From NCBI RefSeq assembly GCF_000260435.1, contig NZ_BACQ01000052.1:1-64000 (forward strand): a stretch of DNA of 64,000 bases, in the 5' to 3' direction. Shown here piece by piece: positions 47,223-56,594 of this stretch; the stretch's first letter is position 1; the number at the start of each line of letters is the position of its first letter. Position numbers and translations under genes: made by a program. Under the pieces are notes generated by a model that saw only the letters and a program-made list of their open reading frames with translations, made no database searches and had not been told where the DNA came from. The DNA comes from Lacticaseibacillus zeae DSM 20178 = KCTC 3804. Lineage in GTDB: Bacteria; Bacillota; Bacilli; Lactobacillales; Lactobacillaceae.

Positions 47223-48011
47223 TTGGCACCTTATGTTCTTAATATTAAACACGGCTTAAATTTTCGCGAGCTTGGCGGGTATCGGACCAAATCCGGCCAG
47301 GTGATTAAATCTCACAAAATTATCCGCTCGGCAAAACTAAGTGAATTATCTGATGAGGATTTGGATTATTTGGCCGATTATGGACTGATTTCCGATGTGG
47401 ACTTTCGCTCGCCCGAGGAACAAGCGGCCGAGCCCGATCGCTATCCGAACGTCGCTGAATACCACTTCGTCCCTGTCTTCCCAACCGACGAAACCAAAAG
47501 CAGCGAACAGGCTGATGCCCTGCAAAAGAGTTTCTCCCGCGATCCGCACGCTGGTTTCGAGAATATGGTCAAAACTTACGCCGATATTGTCAAAATGCCG
47601 TCCGCCCAAAAAGCCTATCGTCAATTTTTCGATATTCTGTTAAGTAACGACAGCGAAAACGGCGCTGTGCTGTTCCACTGCACAGCAGGTAAAGACCGTA
47701 CCGGTATGGGCGCCGTTTATCTGCTATCGGCTTTGGGGGTCGATGGTCATACGATTCGGCAAGATTATTTGGCAACCAACGACCTGATTCAGCCGATGGT
47801 CGAAAAGAATCTTGCTGCGGCACGCAAACGCGGCGCAACGGATGCGTTGCTCGCTAACATTCGTGACCTCGGTACCGTTTCGGGTGCCTTTCTCGACAGT
47901 GCACTGGCGACCATCGACGAAGAGTACGGCGGCATGAAAAATTATCTGCAAGACGCTCTGCAACTCACGCCGGCGGAAAAGCGCGACCTCCGGGAACTCT
48001 ATCTTCAGTAA
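47223..48011 (+). CDS. Tyrosine/phosphoinositide phosphatase (LipA/PtpB-like)
   Basis: A 262-residue protein with the active-site loop HCTAGKDRTG (C-x5-R) near residue 157 and the N-terminal GLNFRELGGYRT motif of the Y_phosphatase3 family, which includes Listeria LipA and mycobacterial PtpB. The extra lysine after AG is typical of enzymes that also act on phosphoinositides. The start TTG 47223 has GGAGGA 7 bp upstream; an ATG five codons earlier overlaps that binding site. No signal peptide is seen. Confidence 0.88.
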   Translation: MAPYVLNIKHGLNFRELGGYRTKSGQVIKSHKIIRSAKLSELSDEDLDYLADYGLISDVDFRSPEEQAAEPDRYPNVAEYHFVPVFPTDETKSSEQADALQKSFSRDPHAGFENMVKTYADIVKMPSAQKAYRQFFDILLSNDSENGAVLFHCTAGKDRTGMGAVYLLSALGVDGHTIRQDYLATNDLIQPMVEKNLAAARKRGATDALLANIRDLGTVSGAFLDSALATIDEEYGGMKNYLQDALQLTPAEKRDLRELYLQ

Positions 48012-48104
48012 TTAGCGATAAATTCGTCACAATCTGTTCACATTTTTCCGATATGTTAGCAGCGTCGTGAAAAAGCGATGTTCCGCCTCCTGTTCTTTTA
48101 ACGA

Positions 48105-48141
48105 AAAACGTTGTCTGGCAATGGCTGGATAACGTTTTTTT
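48105..48141 (+). terminator. Terminator after the phosphatase gene
   Basis: AAAACGTT (48105-48112) and AACGTTTT (48131-48138) form the stem, followed by T residues. Confidence 0.75.
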
Positions 48142-48382
48142 GTGAGCGCGAACAGGAACGTTTAGAAATCGGAGTGTAAGTGGCCTTGAAGCCCAAATGG
48201 CTGGGCTTCAAGGCCATTTGGATTTCAAGGTCCATACCCGTAGATTTCTGCGACTGCAAGCGCGTTATAGAAATCGGAAGCAAAACCTCACTAGGCCCTC
48301 AATTGTACGAATGGCAAAGAATGGTCTTTGTCCATCACGCCCGAAGTCTTTACACACAGGCTCCTGCGCCAGTAACCGCGTT
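48142..48382 (-). repeat. Repeat family A, copy 5 (inverted, enlarged)
   Basis: The arms of the family, in reverse orientation (GTGAGCG at the left, AACCGCGTT at the right), are about 240 bp apart instead of about 115. The centre holds a perfect 14-bp hairpin, TGGCCTTGAAGCCC (48181-48194) and GGGCTTCAAGGCCA (48203-48216), and more diverged sequence. It is an expanded or rearranged copy. It fills most of the gap before queG. Confidence 0.7.
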
Positions 48383-48469
48383 AAGAGGCGTCGGAGCGTT
48401 CTGCAATTTTGCTTTCCCGCCACCGTTTCGCTAAAATAATGACATCATCAATGTTAGGAGGTTGGCGGC

Positions 48470-49612
48470 ATGGATCTTAAGGAAACGATCAAAAGCCACG
48501 CGAAGGATTTGGGGATCGATAAAATCGGCTTTACCACAGCCGATGATTTTGCTGCATTAAAACCCAGTTTGCTGGCTCAAAAAGCCGCTGGCCATACAAC
48601 CGGATTCGAACACCAAAATCTGGATGAACGGTTATATCCTGACAAGATCTTTGACCAGCCGCAGAGTATCATTGCCATTGCGCTGGCTTATCCATCCAAA
48701 ATTCATGACCGTCCACCTCGCACCGGTCCTAAACGCGGTCGCTTTGCGCGGGCTAGTTGGGGCATTGATTATCACACCGTTTTGGATCGCAAGATGGACG
48801 CATTAATGCAATTTATCAAAGACACGGCTGCGACGGATACAGCCATCCGCTTCAAATCCATGGTCGACACTGGAGAATTAATCGATGTCGCCGTCGCCCA
48901 GCGCGCCGGGCTTGGTTTTATCGGCAAAAATGGCCTGCTAATCACGCCTGAATTTGGTTCCTATGTCTATTTAGGCGAAATCATCACGAATATTAAATTC
49001 GCACCGGATGAACCGATGGCTTGTCAATGTGGGACGTGTACCCGCTGTATTGACTTTTGTCCGCCCAAGGCACTGCTAGGCGATGGGCGGATGAACGGTC
49101 AGCGGTGCCTGTCTTACCAAACTCAAACAAAGGGTTACATGGATCCGGAATTTCGGCCGATGATTCGCAATGTCTTGTACGGCTGTGATATCTGCCAACA
49201 GGTCTGTCCGTTTAATAAAGGCAAAGATTTTCATATACATCCCGAAATGGAACCTGATCCCGACACCGTGATGCCGGAATTAATTCCCATGCTAACGCTA
49301 AGCAATAAAGGCTTTAAGACCCGCTTCGGTAAACTGGCCGGGGCATGGCGCGGGAAAAAGCCGCTGCAGCGTAACGCCATCATTGCATTAGTTAACCTTC
49401 ATGATCGCAGTGCTGTTCCGCACCTACTTGAGGTCATTGAAAACGACCCCCGCCCCATGATCAGGGCAACGGCCGCGTGGGCTATTAGCGAACTGGCCGC
49501 TGCTCCCACAGCTGAACTCACGACATTTTTGAAAAATGCCCAGGCTAAGGAAACCACCGAAGAAGCTCGCACCGAGTTTCAAAAAGCAATTGATCGAATC
49601 GTCCAACGCTGA
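48470..49612 (+). CDS. queG: Epoxyqueuosine reductase
   Basis: A 380-residue cobalamin- and iron-sulfur-dependent enzyme. Two 4Fe-4S motifs are seen: [17 protein letters not shown] and CLSYQ...[13 protein letters not shown]. The C-terminal part has HEAT-like repeats. It carries out the last step of queuosine synthesis in tRNA, reduction of epoxyqueuosine. The start follows AGGAGG. A small unknown gene follows in the same direction. Confidence 0.94.
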   Translation: MDLKETIKSHAKDLGIDKIGFTTADDFAALKPSLLAQKAAGHTTGFEHQNLDERLYPDKIFDQPQSIIAIALAYPSKIHDRPPRTGPKRGRFARASWGIDYHTVLDRKMDALMQFIKDTAATDTAIRFKSMVDTGELIDVAVAQRAGLGFIGKNGLLITPEFGSYVYLGEIITNIKFAPDEPMACQCGTCTRCIDFCPPKALLGDGRMNGQRCLSYQTQTKGYMDPEFRPMIRNVLYGCDICQQVCPFNKGKDFHIHPEMEPDPDTVMPELIPMLTLSNKGFKTRFGKLAGAWRGKKPLQRNAIIALVNLHDRSAVPHLLEVIENDPRPMIRATAAWAISELAAAPTAELTTFLKNAQAKETTEEARTEFQKAIDRIVQR

Positions 49613-49651
49613 GCATGTTATAATAAAGTATAAGAATGAGAGGTGCCCACA

Positions 49652-50017
49652 TTGAAATTATATCAAGGACTGACACAGGTGCAGGTCAACGAAGAGATGG
49701 CCGATGATGCGCCAGACTTCAACATTACAACCGATCTGGTTAAACCGTTACACTATTCGCCATCAGAATTGTACCGTTATTTAGATGCTGTTCTAAAACC
49801 CGGCAGCCGTCACGATCAAAATAATCTTAAATATGTCACGGATGCCGCGTTTATCGGCGAAAACTTTGATTTCAATTCGGTGCCTTTTACGGCCAAGTTG
49901 AAGGATTTTGAATCCAAAATGGCGTTTGCCCGAAATCTCGTGAGTGACCTCAATCGCCACGTTTCGGTTAATATTAATACAAAAGATCATGCTTTTGAAC
50001 TGTTGTTCGTTGATTAA
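49652..50017 (+). CDS. Hypothetical small protein downstream of queG
   Basis: A 121-residue soluble protein read from TTG 49652, 8 bp after GAGAGG; an upstream GTG at 49643 would overlap the binding site. It starts LKLYQGLTQVQVNEEMADD and ends NTKDHAFELLFVD. No known domain can be named. It ends just before a strong terminator, and a TATAAT-like stretch lies before it, so it may be separately transcribed. Confidence 0.65.
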   Translation: MKLYQGLTQVQVNEEMADDAPDFNITTDLVKPLHYSPSELYRYLDAVLKPGSRHDQNNLKYVTDAAFIGENFDFNSVPFTAKLKDFESKMAFARNLVSDLNRHVSVNINTKDHAFELLFVD

Positions 50018-50044
50018 AAGCCTGCAAAAACATAGCTCCGTTCG

Positions 50045-50103
50045 AAAAAAGTACCCTGATTCCCCACCATGCATTGACACGGTGGTAATCAAGGTACTTT
50101 TTT
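50045..50103. terminator. Bidirectional terminator
   Basis: AAAAAAGTACC (50045-50055) pairs with GGTACTTTTTT (50093-50103), with further inner pairing (TGATT/AATCA, CCACC/GGTGG). It serves the plus-strand small gene and bioY on the minus strand. Confidence 0.88.
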
Positions 50104-50111
50104 GTACTAGC

Positions 50112-50654
50112 TTACTTTGAATTCAACGCAGGCATCACAGCCGTTAATTGTTGAACCACCAAAACGCTGAGCGCCATTTTAAGCAGATCACCTGGAATAT
50201 AGATCAAAACACTCAAAAGCGCCGGAACAAATGTCATATTCGTCGTCGCAGCCAACCACGCGGCGCCCAACAATTCCGTCAGCAGCACGCCGCCCAACGT
50301 CATCCCAAGGGCTTTGGTCACCCAAGAATCTTGCTTAAGGTAATGGGTAATGCCGGCATAGGCCAGCGGTGTTAGCAACCAGCCATACATGAAGCCGGCA
50401 GTCGGCCCCATGAAGACGGCGATACCGCCGCGACCACCAGTTAATACGGGTAAGCCAAGCGCGGCCAGAGCCAGCAACATGCCAATTGTGATCGTTGCCG
50501 ACCGTGTCGGTAACAACATGGCCACCAACATGACGCCCATGTTCTGCAAAACAATCGGCACACCTAGAAAACCAACTGTCATCGGTGGCGCAAATGCCAA
50601 TCCGATTAAGACTGCCAATAATAGCCCCATACGTGTTAGAATTTTTGTTTGCAT
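50112..50654 (-). CDS. bioY: Biotin transporter BioY
   Basis: A 180-residue membrane protein with six helices, the S component of an ECF-type biotin importer. It has the conserved GGRGGIAVFMGPTAGFMYGW loop that lines the biotin site. The ECF module is not in this window and is usually shared. The gene is monocistronic, with its own terminator, as expected for a biotin auxotroph that depends on uptake. Confidence 0.92.
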   Translation of the reverse strand: MQTKILTRMGLLLAVLIGLAFAPPMTVGFLGVPIVLQNMGVMLVAMLLPTRSATITIGMLLALAALGLPVLTGGRGGIAVFMGPTAGFMYGWLLTPLAYAGITHYLKQDSWVTKALGMTLGGVLLTELLGAAWLAATTNMTFVPALLSVLIYIPGDLLKMALSVLVVQQLTAVMPALNSK

Positions 50655-50789
50655 GAAGTCACCATTCCCGTTCTATATTTTACTTAGAATACCATACCGT
50701 AACGGCATGCAGCATCAAAATTCGTTCAGAGCATGTCTTTTTTGTGTTCTTTTTCAAGAAAAGCTGTTTTTTAGCTAAAATAATCCGTG

Positions 50790-51194
50790 CTACTTTTCAT
50801 CGGCCAATTTGCCTTCATAAGCCAATTTCTCGTTTTCATAGCTAAGCATGTGATCTTCAAAGTGATCGATCTTGTAGTCTAGGTACCGAAGTGTCTTGTT
50901 AATATTGTCACGCTGCGCCATTAAATGATCGCGCTGTTCGATGAACAAAGACTTTCTAGCAGCAATCGTCTGGTCGCCTTCACGTAAAAGTTTAACAAAT
51001 TCAGAAAGCGCCTCAATCGACATCCCTGCTTTACGAAGAATCATGATGTAATAAACCCAATTCAGCGCATGTTCATCATACTCACGATACCCACTTGCGT
51101 TACGCGCAATATCGGGCAATAACCCGATACGCTCCCAATAACGCAACGTGTCTTTCGTCAGGTCAAACTTCTTACTAACCTCATCAATCGTCAT
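50790..51194 (-). CDS. MerR-family transcriptional regulator
   Basis: A 134-residue protein with the MerR winged HTH at the N-terminus (IDEVSKKFDLTKDTLRYWERIGLLP, SGYREYDE) and a coiled-coil dimerisation helix (about 80-120). No metal-binding cysteines are seen, so it belongs to the aldehyde or drug type rather than the metal type. It is 17 bp downstream of the aldo/keto reductase gene on the same strand and probably regulates that operon. Confidence 0.9.
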   Translation of the reverse strand: MTIDEVSKKFDLTKDTLRYWERIGLLPDIARNASGYREYDEHALNWVYYIMILRKAGMSIEALSEFVKLLREGDQTIAARKSLFIEQRDHLMAQRDNINKTLRYLDYKIDHFEDHMLSYENEKLAYEGKLADEK

Positions 51195-51211
51195 AACAAG
51201 CTCACCTCGTC

Positions 51212-52105
<894 letters not shown>

Positions 52106-52153
52106 TCAGTTTCTGTCAACGACTGTAATGTTGACTGATGTTGTGGACGTACC

Positions 52154-52182
52154 AGATAAGTTCAGTCCTTTTCTACTGTCAA
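52154..52182 (-). promoter_or_regulatory. Promoter of the aldo/keto reductase-merR operon
   Basis: Minus-strand TTGACA (52177-52182), 17-bp spacer, TTATCT (52154-52159). The leader to the gene start is about 87 nt. Confidence 0.65.
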
Positions 52183-52528
52183 ATAACCTGCGATTCCCAA
52201 ATGATATACAGAAAAATGTCATGCATTCCGATTTGGATGTTTCACTAGGCATACTTGAACTCATCATCAATAACTTAAAAATTGTAAGAAATATCAATAT
52301 TCAGACGCTGTTCTTCAACAACACCTTTATGATAAACCTTTGTCTGAACTCCAAGGCAACAATAGTTATCATATTTTCTTTCGAGCGAATGCCAGTCTTA
52401 GTCAGCTTCAAAAAATAGAACCCATTTCATTAAATCCGGACCCAGTCTGAACACAATCAGCAGTGATAAATCTTTATGAAAATCTGCAAAAAAATAGCTG
52501 TGAACTTTATATCGTTCACAGCTCAGTC
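52183..52528. other. Intergenic stretch without a convincing gene
   Basis: About 345 bp. A plus-strand open frame covers part of it but has no ribosome binding site and runs across the promoter of the opposite operon, so it is not called. No strong hairpin or repeat is seen. It may hold the remains of a lost gene. Confidence 0.5.
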
Positions 52529-52600
52529 CTGCCCAGGCTGGATTCGAACCAGCGACCCTTTGATTAACAGTCAAGCATTCTACCACTGAACTACTGGGCA
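52529..52600 (-). tRNA. tRNA-Asn (anticodon GUU)
   Basis: A 72-nt cloverleaf on the minus strand. Acceptor arms TGCCCAG and CTGGGCA pair fully, the discriminator is G, the T-arm has GGTTCGAATCC, and the anticodon loop reads CTGTTAA. CCA is not encoded. It is a lone tRNA gene. Confidence 0.95.
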
Positions 52601-52812
52601 ATTAACATGTCTATTATATTCTCATGTTTCTTAGCAGAATGCAATACTTTTGTTTAACTTTTCCGAACTTTTTTCAGTGTTTCCTTAGACAAGCTCCCCG
52701 CTGTGTTAAATCAGGCCTCGTTAAGCTGTTAACTCATCGCCGACAAACCTGCAAGATCAACCGACATCTTGGGTCATTTTCCTCTATAATGAATGTGAAA
52801 GGTTGTGAACCT

Positions 52813-53370
52813 ATGGACACGCCCTATCCTAATATGCAAGATAATCCCAACATGCCATTCGAATCAGGTGACGATCAACCAGTGTGGCAGGCACTTGTCA
52901 AGAAAATGCCGCCAGTAACGGATCTGCGTGTGCTTGTGATTCATTGTGGTGACGGCTGGTTTTGCCGCTATGCCTTGAACCATGGTGCGGCGGCCGTACT
53001 GGGCATTGATACCGATACCGCTGCCATCCAAAGTGCCCGTGCAGTGGCCAGTTCCGATCGGCTGCGCTATCGCATCATGCCTGATCATTGGTTAAAACTG
53101 CTGACCGGCCCTTACGATCTGATTGTCGGCGCATTTAACCAATCCCCTGCCGAGTTGCGCACTATCACCCATGTACTTAGTCAATTACTTAGCGCTAAAG
53201 GGCAGCTCATTGCAGCGGTGGCGCCGCCTAAACAGCCAACTGGCGACCAGCTTGCCGTTGATGAACTGATTAGTTCCCAGCTGGTGATTAATCGCTGGTT
53301 TCAGGTCACCGATAAACGGCTGACTCAGGCTGCGCAACTTTATTTGCTACTGAGTTCCCGTGTGCGGTGA
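52813..53370 (+). CDS. SAM-dependent methyltransferase-like protein
   Basis: A 185-residue protein with a class I methyltransferase fold. The SAM loop is VIHCGDGWFCRYAL (motif I, usual E/DxGxGxG), followed by GIDTDTAAIQSA (motif II) and YDLIVGAFNQSP (motif IV). The first glycine is replaced by C-G, a mild deviation. ATG 52813 follows GAAAGG, and TATAAT lies at 52782-52787, which excludes the upstream part of the open frame. The substrate is unknown. Confidence 0.75.
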   Translation: MDTPYPNMQDNPNMPFESGDDQPVWQALVKKMPPVTDLRVLVIHCGDGWFCRYALNHGAAAVLGIDTDTAAIQSARAVASSDRLRYRIMPDHWLKLLTGPYDLIVGAFNQSPAELRTITHVLSQLLSAKGQLIAAVAPPKQPTGDQLAVDELISSQLVINRWFQVTDKRLTQAAQLYLLLSSRVR

Positions 53371-53420
53371 CTCTTCGCAAAAGCGTGACAGGGACCCAGA
53401 TAGTCCATGAACGACCATAA

Positions 53421-53537
53421 ATGCGTTCTCCGGCGCAGAAGTCTGCGTATAAGGACCTTGGTCGCAATGGCCTAAGCCCAGGCTATCACGCCAAGGCCGC
53501 TTACACTCCAGCTTCTAACCGCGCCAGTTCACGCTCT
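53421..53537 (+). repeat. Repeat family A, copy 6
   Basis: About 117 bp, starting ATGCGTTCTCCGGCGCAGAA and ending CAGTTCACGCTCT. It lies in tandem with copy 7, six bases apart. Confidence 0.88.
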
Positions 53538-53543
53538 GGCTTA

Positions 53544-53662
53544 AACGCGTTCTCCGGCGCAGAAGTCTGCGTATAAGGACCTTGGTCGCGATGGCCTAAA
53601 CCCGGGCCATCACGCCCAAGGCCGCTTACACTCCAGCTTCTAACCGCGCCAGTTCACGCTCT
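53544..53662 (+). repeat. Repeat family A, copy 7
   Basis: About 119 bp and nearly identical to copy 6 (a few substitutions), so this tandem pair is a recent duplication. It fills the space between the methyltransferase gene and the terminator of the 3D-domain gene. Confidence 0.88.
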
Positions 53663-53664
53663 GC

Positions 53665-53715
53665 AAAAAAAACGCACTCGTTGCTTCCCTGTATCGGGAA
53701 ACTGCGAGTGCGTTT
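53665..53715. terminator. Terminator after the 3D-domain gene
   Basis: AAACGCACTCG (53670-53680) and CGAGTGCGTTT (53705-53715) pair perfectly; A/T runs are on both sides, so it can act on both strands. Confidence 0.85.
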
Positions 53716-53745
53716 ATTTTTGAATCAAGTTAATGGCAAATCGCT

Positions 53746-54801
53746 TTAGCCAATCACTTCAACCGTTGCAGAGAGAACCCCTGCTGAAGGAATCTGATCA
53801 TTTGGCATTGCAACGTCAAGCTGACGTGGGTTGCCTGCTGCAAATGAACCTGTGTCATTGACGGTCCGTTCTAAGACCTGACCATTTGACATGGTGATGC
53901 GTAACTTGGTGCCTTTAGGGAAGACGCTTAAGTTAGCGGCAACACCGTTGTAGCCCATGTTGCTACCTAAAACAGACGGATCATAGAAACTGATCTTGAA
54001 GGTGCCTTGGTTGCTAGTTGCTTGTTGTTGGGTTGCCTGTTGAGGTTGAGCTGTCTGAACCGCTGTCTGCGTTGTCTGAACGGTTGCCTGGCTGGCAGGT
54101 TGTTGTGCCTGCTGTTGTTGAGCGGCAGCCTTAGATGCAGCAGCTTGTTGTTGCTGGAGCGCAGCTTGCGAAGCAGCAGCTGCTTGTTGTGCTTGCTGTT
54201 GGGCAGCGGCCGATTGCTGAGCTTGTTGCTGAGCAGCGGCTTGCGAAGCGGCAGCAGCTTGCTGAGCCTGTTGTTGTGCCTGTTGCTGGGCAGCTGCCTG
54301 AGCTGCACTTGATGCGGCCGCACTTGATGCTGCAGCATCTTGAGCAGCAGCACTTGATGACGCCTGAGCATTGTTAGAAGTTGACTGAGCGGCCTGTTCA
54401 GCTGGTGACGTTGTCTGCGTCGGTGCGGCGCTTGCGTCAGCCTTCTGGGTTAACGGTGCCAGTTGCTGCAAGGTATTGATGCTCAAGTAGCGTTCTGGAA
54501 CCCAGCCATGATCGGCAGTTTCATACCAAATTTCCGAATAAACTTTTTTACTATTAACAAATTGAAGATGCTCGCCAGTTGTAACGTAACGTTTTGCTTG
54601 TTGTCCCACTGTCGGTGAGGTCCAAACGGTTGTTGCGCCGCCATTATAGGTAACATTGGCTTCGGTTTTATCACTAGCTGGTGCACTGACGGTTGTCGAA
54701 TCAGTATCTTTCGTTGCTGCGCTAACGTGACTAGGTTTGGACAAAGCAACGGCGGATAATGCAACGGCTGAGAATAATACTGTACTTAAGAGCTTTTTCA
54801 T
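53746..54801 (-). CDS. Secreted SH3-like/3D-domain cell-wall protein with Q/A-rich linker
   Basis: A 351-residue exported protein. The signal peptide MKKLLSTVLFSAVALSAVAL is followed by a likely cut after HVSA. An SH3-like domain (about 55-115, with EIWYETADHGWVPERYLS) precedes a low-complexity linker of Ala, Gln and Ser (about 135-260). The C-terminal 3D domain (about 275-351) holds the acidic signature: VNDTGSF and QLDVAMP. The 3D fold occurs in lytic transglycosylase-like enzymes of the wall. ATG 54801, with AGGAGG upstream, is the start. It is likely under wall-stress control. Confidence 0.85.
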   Translation of the reverse strand: MKKLLSTVLFSAVALSAVALSKPSHVSAATKDTDSTTVSAPASDKTEANVTYNGGATTVWTSPTVGQQAKRYVTTGEHLQFVNSKKVYSEIWYETADHGWVPERYLSINTLQQLAPLTQKADASAAPTQTTSPAEQAAQSTSNNAQASSSAAAQDAAASSAAASSAAQAAAQQQAQQQAQQAAAASQAAAQQQAQQSAAAQQQAQQAAAASQAALQQQQAAASKAAAQQQQAQQPASQATVQTTQTAVQTAQPQQATQQQATSNQGTFKISFYDPSVLGSNMGYNGVAANLSVFPKGTKLRITMSNGQVLERTVNDTGSFAAGNPRQLDVAMPNDQIPSAGVLSATVEVIG

Positions 54802-54850
54802 GTTCGTAGTTCCTCCTGATTTCATGTGGTGACTTAACTAACTGTGGCTT

Positions 54851-54936
54851 AGTATAGTCAGTGAGTATTACGAACATGTATTCGCGGTGTTGCGGTTACG
54901 TTAAGTTCTATGACAAAAGATTACATTAGGTTACAT
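54851..54936 (-). promoter_or_regulatory. Promoter and WalR-like direct repeat of the 3D-domain gene
   Basis: A TATACT -10 lies at 54851-54856 (minus strand) with a poor -35, as for an activated promoter. Upstream at 54921-54936 the minus strand reads TGTAACCTAATGTAAT, a direct repeat near the WalR box TGTWAH-N5-TGTWAH but one base shorter in spacing. Confidence 0.4.
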
Positions 54937-54947
54937 CCTTAACATTA

Positions 54948-54979
54948 AAAACCGCAAACCCCTGCTGTAGCGCGGTTTT
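54948..54979 (-). terminator. Terminator of the amidotransferase/PARG operon
   Basis: AAAACCGC (54948-54955) and GCGGTTTT (54972-54979) form the stem, followed by T on the minus strand. Confidence 0.65.
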
Positions 54980-55064
54980 TCTTTCAGCGTAACTTCAAAA
55001 AATCTTTGCGAATAACCTTGATTTTTCGCGTCAATCGTCAATAAAAAGTTGTTTTTACGCATTT

Positions 55065-55685
55065 TTAGCCAAAAAGTTGCTCAAGTATCCCATTAAGAAC
55101 CTTGTGTCCGGGTGCCAAAATGGCTTCATTAACCGGGCCTTGCGGTTTACCGGCAGCGGTCCCCATCGCTGTAATCATGGTCGGCGTCACTTCCAGATGA
55201 AACTGCAACCCGACGATCCGATCGTGATATTTAAACCCTTGAAGTGCCTGGTCATTTTCGTATAACACTTGACTGCCCGGCAATCGGCTCATCGCTTCCC
55301 CATGCCAATGGAAAACGTTAAGCAGCGTCCCATCACTGGTCCTGACCGTGCCGATTCCTTCTTCCGGTTTTTCCATCGGGTAGACGTTGGCACCAAAAGC
55401 CTTGGTGATCTGCTGAGCCCCCCAGCATATGCCAAGAACCGGTCGATTCAGTTTGTTCAAACTGCGAATCAAAATCCGTTCGGCTGCTAGCCAAGCGAGA
55501 TCGTCATTGACGCTCATGGGGCCACCAAGCACAATCAAGCCATCAATGTCTGCCGGATTCAATTGCGCAATCGGATCACCTTGATCAGGCCGGTAAGTGA
55601 CAGTTTCGATTGAATGCTTATCGACCCAGTTTTGAATGACCCCTAGGCCTTCAGCATCCGCGTGTTGCATGACTGTGAGTTTCAT
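55065..55685 (-). CDS. Class I glutamine amidotransferase-like protein
   Basis: A 206-residue GATase1 domain protein. The nucleophile cysteine lies in GICWGAQQITKAFG (near residue 85), the base histidine in LQFHLEVTP, and IVLGGPMSVNDD is the oxyanion region. Stand-alone members include gamma-glutamyl hydrolases and GMP synthase-like proteins; the acceptor is unknown. It follows the PARG-like gene by 20 bp on the same strand. Confidence 0.88.
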   Translation of the reverse strand: MKLTVMQHADAEGLGVIQNWVDKHSIETVTYRPDQGDPIAQLNPADIDGLIVLGGPMSVNDDLAWLAAERILIRSLNKLNRPVLGICWGAQQITKAFGANVYPMEKPEEGIGTVRTSDGTLLNVFHWHGEAMSRLPGSQVLYENDQALQGFKYHDRIVGLQFHLEVTPTMITAMGTAAGKPQGPVNEAILAPGHKVLNGILEQLFG

Positions 55686-55705
55686 CGGATAATTCCTTTC
55701 TTCCC

Positions 55706-56452
55706 TTATTCGTCTTCACCTTTTAAGGCAGCAGCAAACGACTTAATCGACCTCATCTGCGGGTCGTAAATTGCAAAATAAACGCGCTTGAATGCGCCGG
55801 CAAACTCCGGTAACAACAACGCCTTCCGAAAAACGCGGGCAACTGGCTTGATTGGGTTACCAAAAACGCCGGTACCGAATGCGCCCAGAATTAACTGATC
55901 AACTTCATGCGCCTTAAACGCCCGCAGCGTCTGTAAAACCTTAAACGCAATGTCATTCATAGCCGTCGCGTCATCCAGCTGCGGATCAACGCGGCGATCA
56001 GGTGCCGCGACAGTGACGATATCGACATATTTCTTTGGCAAACGGCGTCCCTGATCGTCAAAAACCTGTCGCACATGTTCTGCATAAATAAGTTTTGAGC
56101 TAAACAGGCCGCGATTAGGCTGTTTGCAGTTCTGATCATAATAATCCGCCATGTGCTGTTCCAGCGCCGGCACCAAAAATGTTCCCTTCGCAATCGCTTC
56201 TTCCTGCGCCCGCGCGCCAAACGCCACACCACCGCCTGGATGAACCGGACTGGCAAAGTTCATCACGCCGACTTTGCCAGTCAACTCACTCATTAGTTGA
56301 AAAACATCCACGTTGCGAATCGCAATCTGCGGCATTTCCGTCCCTGTTGCCGGTGTCCGTGGCAGCGGTTTGCTAATCAGCTGGGTTTTGGGCATTTCCG
56401 GCTCGACTTTAAAAACCTTCATTGTTTCCCAATACATTTTGACTTGTTCCAT
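55706..56452 (-). CDS. Microbial-type poly(ADP-ribose) glycohydrolase-like protein (TIGR02452/DUF2263)
   Basis: A 248-residue macrodomain-related protein with the PARG catalytic signature: HPGGGVAFGARAQEEAIAKG near residue 75 (GGG, then the catalytic QEE glutamates), preceded by NFASPV. The C-terminal FGTGVFGNP loop is the second ribose-diphosphate-binding element. By family it removes ADP-ribose polymers or single ADP-ribose from proteins. ATG 56452, with GGGGAG upstream, is used; the longer frame is unlikely. It is in an operon with the amidotransferase. Confidence 0.85.
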   Translation of the reverse strand: MEQVKMYWETMKVFKVEPEMPKTQLISKPLPRTPATGTEMPQIAIRNVDVFQLMSELTGKVGVMNFASPVHPGGGVAFGARAQEEAIAKGTFLVPALEQHMADYYDQNCKQPNRGLFSSKLIYAEHVRQVFDDQGRRLPKKYVDIVTVAAPDRRVDPQLDDATAMNDIAFKVLQTLRAFKAHEVDQLILGAFGTGVFGNPIKPVARVFRKALLLPEFAGAFKRVYFAIYDPQMRSIKSFAAALKGEDE

Positions 56453-56594
56453 TTCGGCGTCTCCCCTCGAATCGCATACTCGTTGATACCAGCATAACGC
56501 ATAATATAGAAGCAATCGATGAATTATCGTTCATTTGGCTCATTCAATGTTAAAATTAAGTTTGTAAAGCTACATGAAATGAGGAATGGAATAC

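Noticed and set aside
48180-48434. 84-residue frame in the gap before queG
   Set aside because: It covers the family A copy and its hairpin; no ribosome binding site.
54007-54312. Leu/Ser/Cys-rich frame opposite the 3D-domain gene
   Set aside because: Shadow of the Ala/Gln repeat linker on the other strand.
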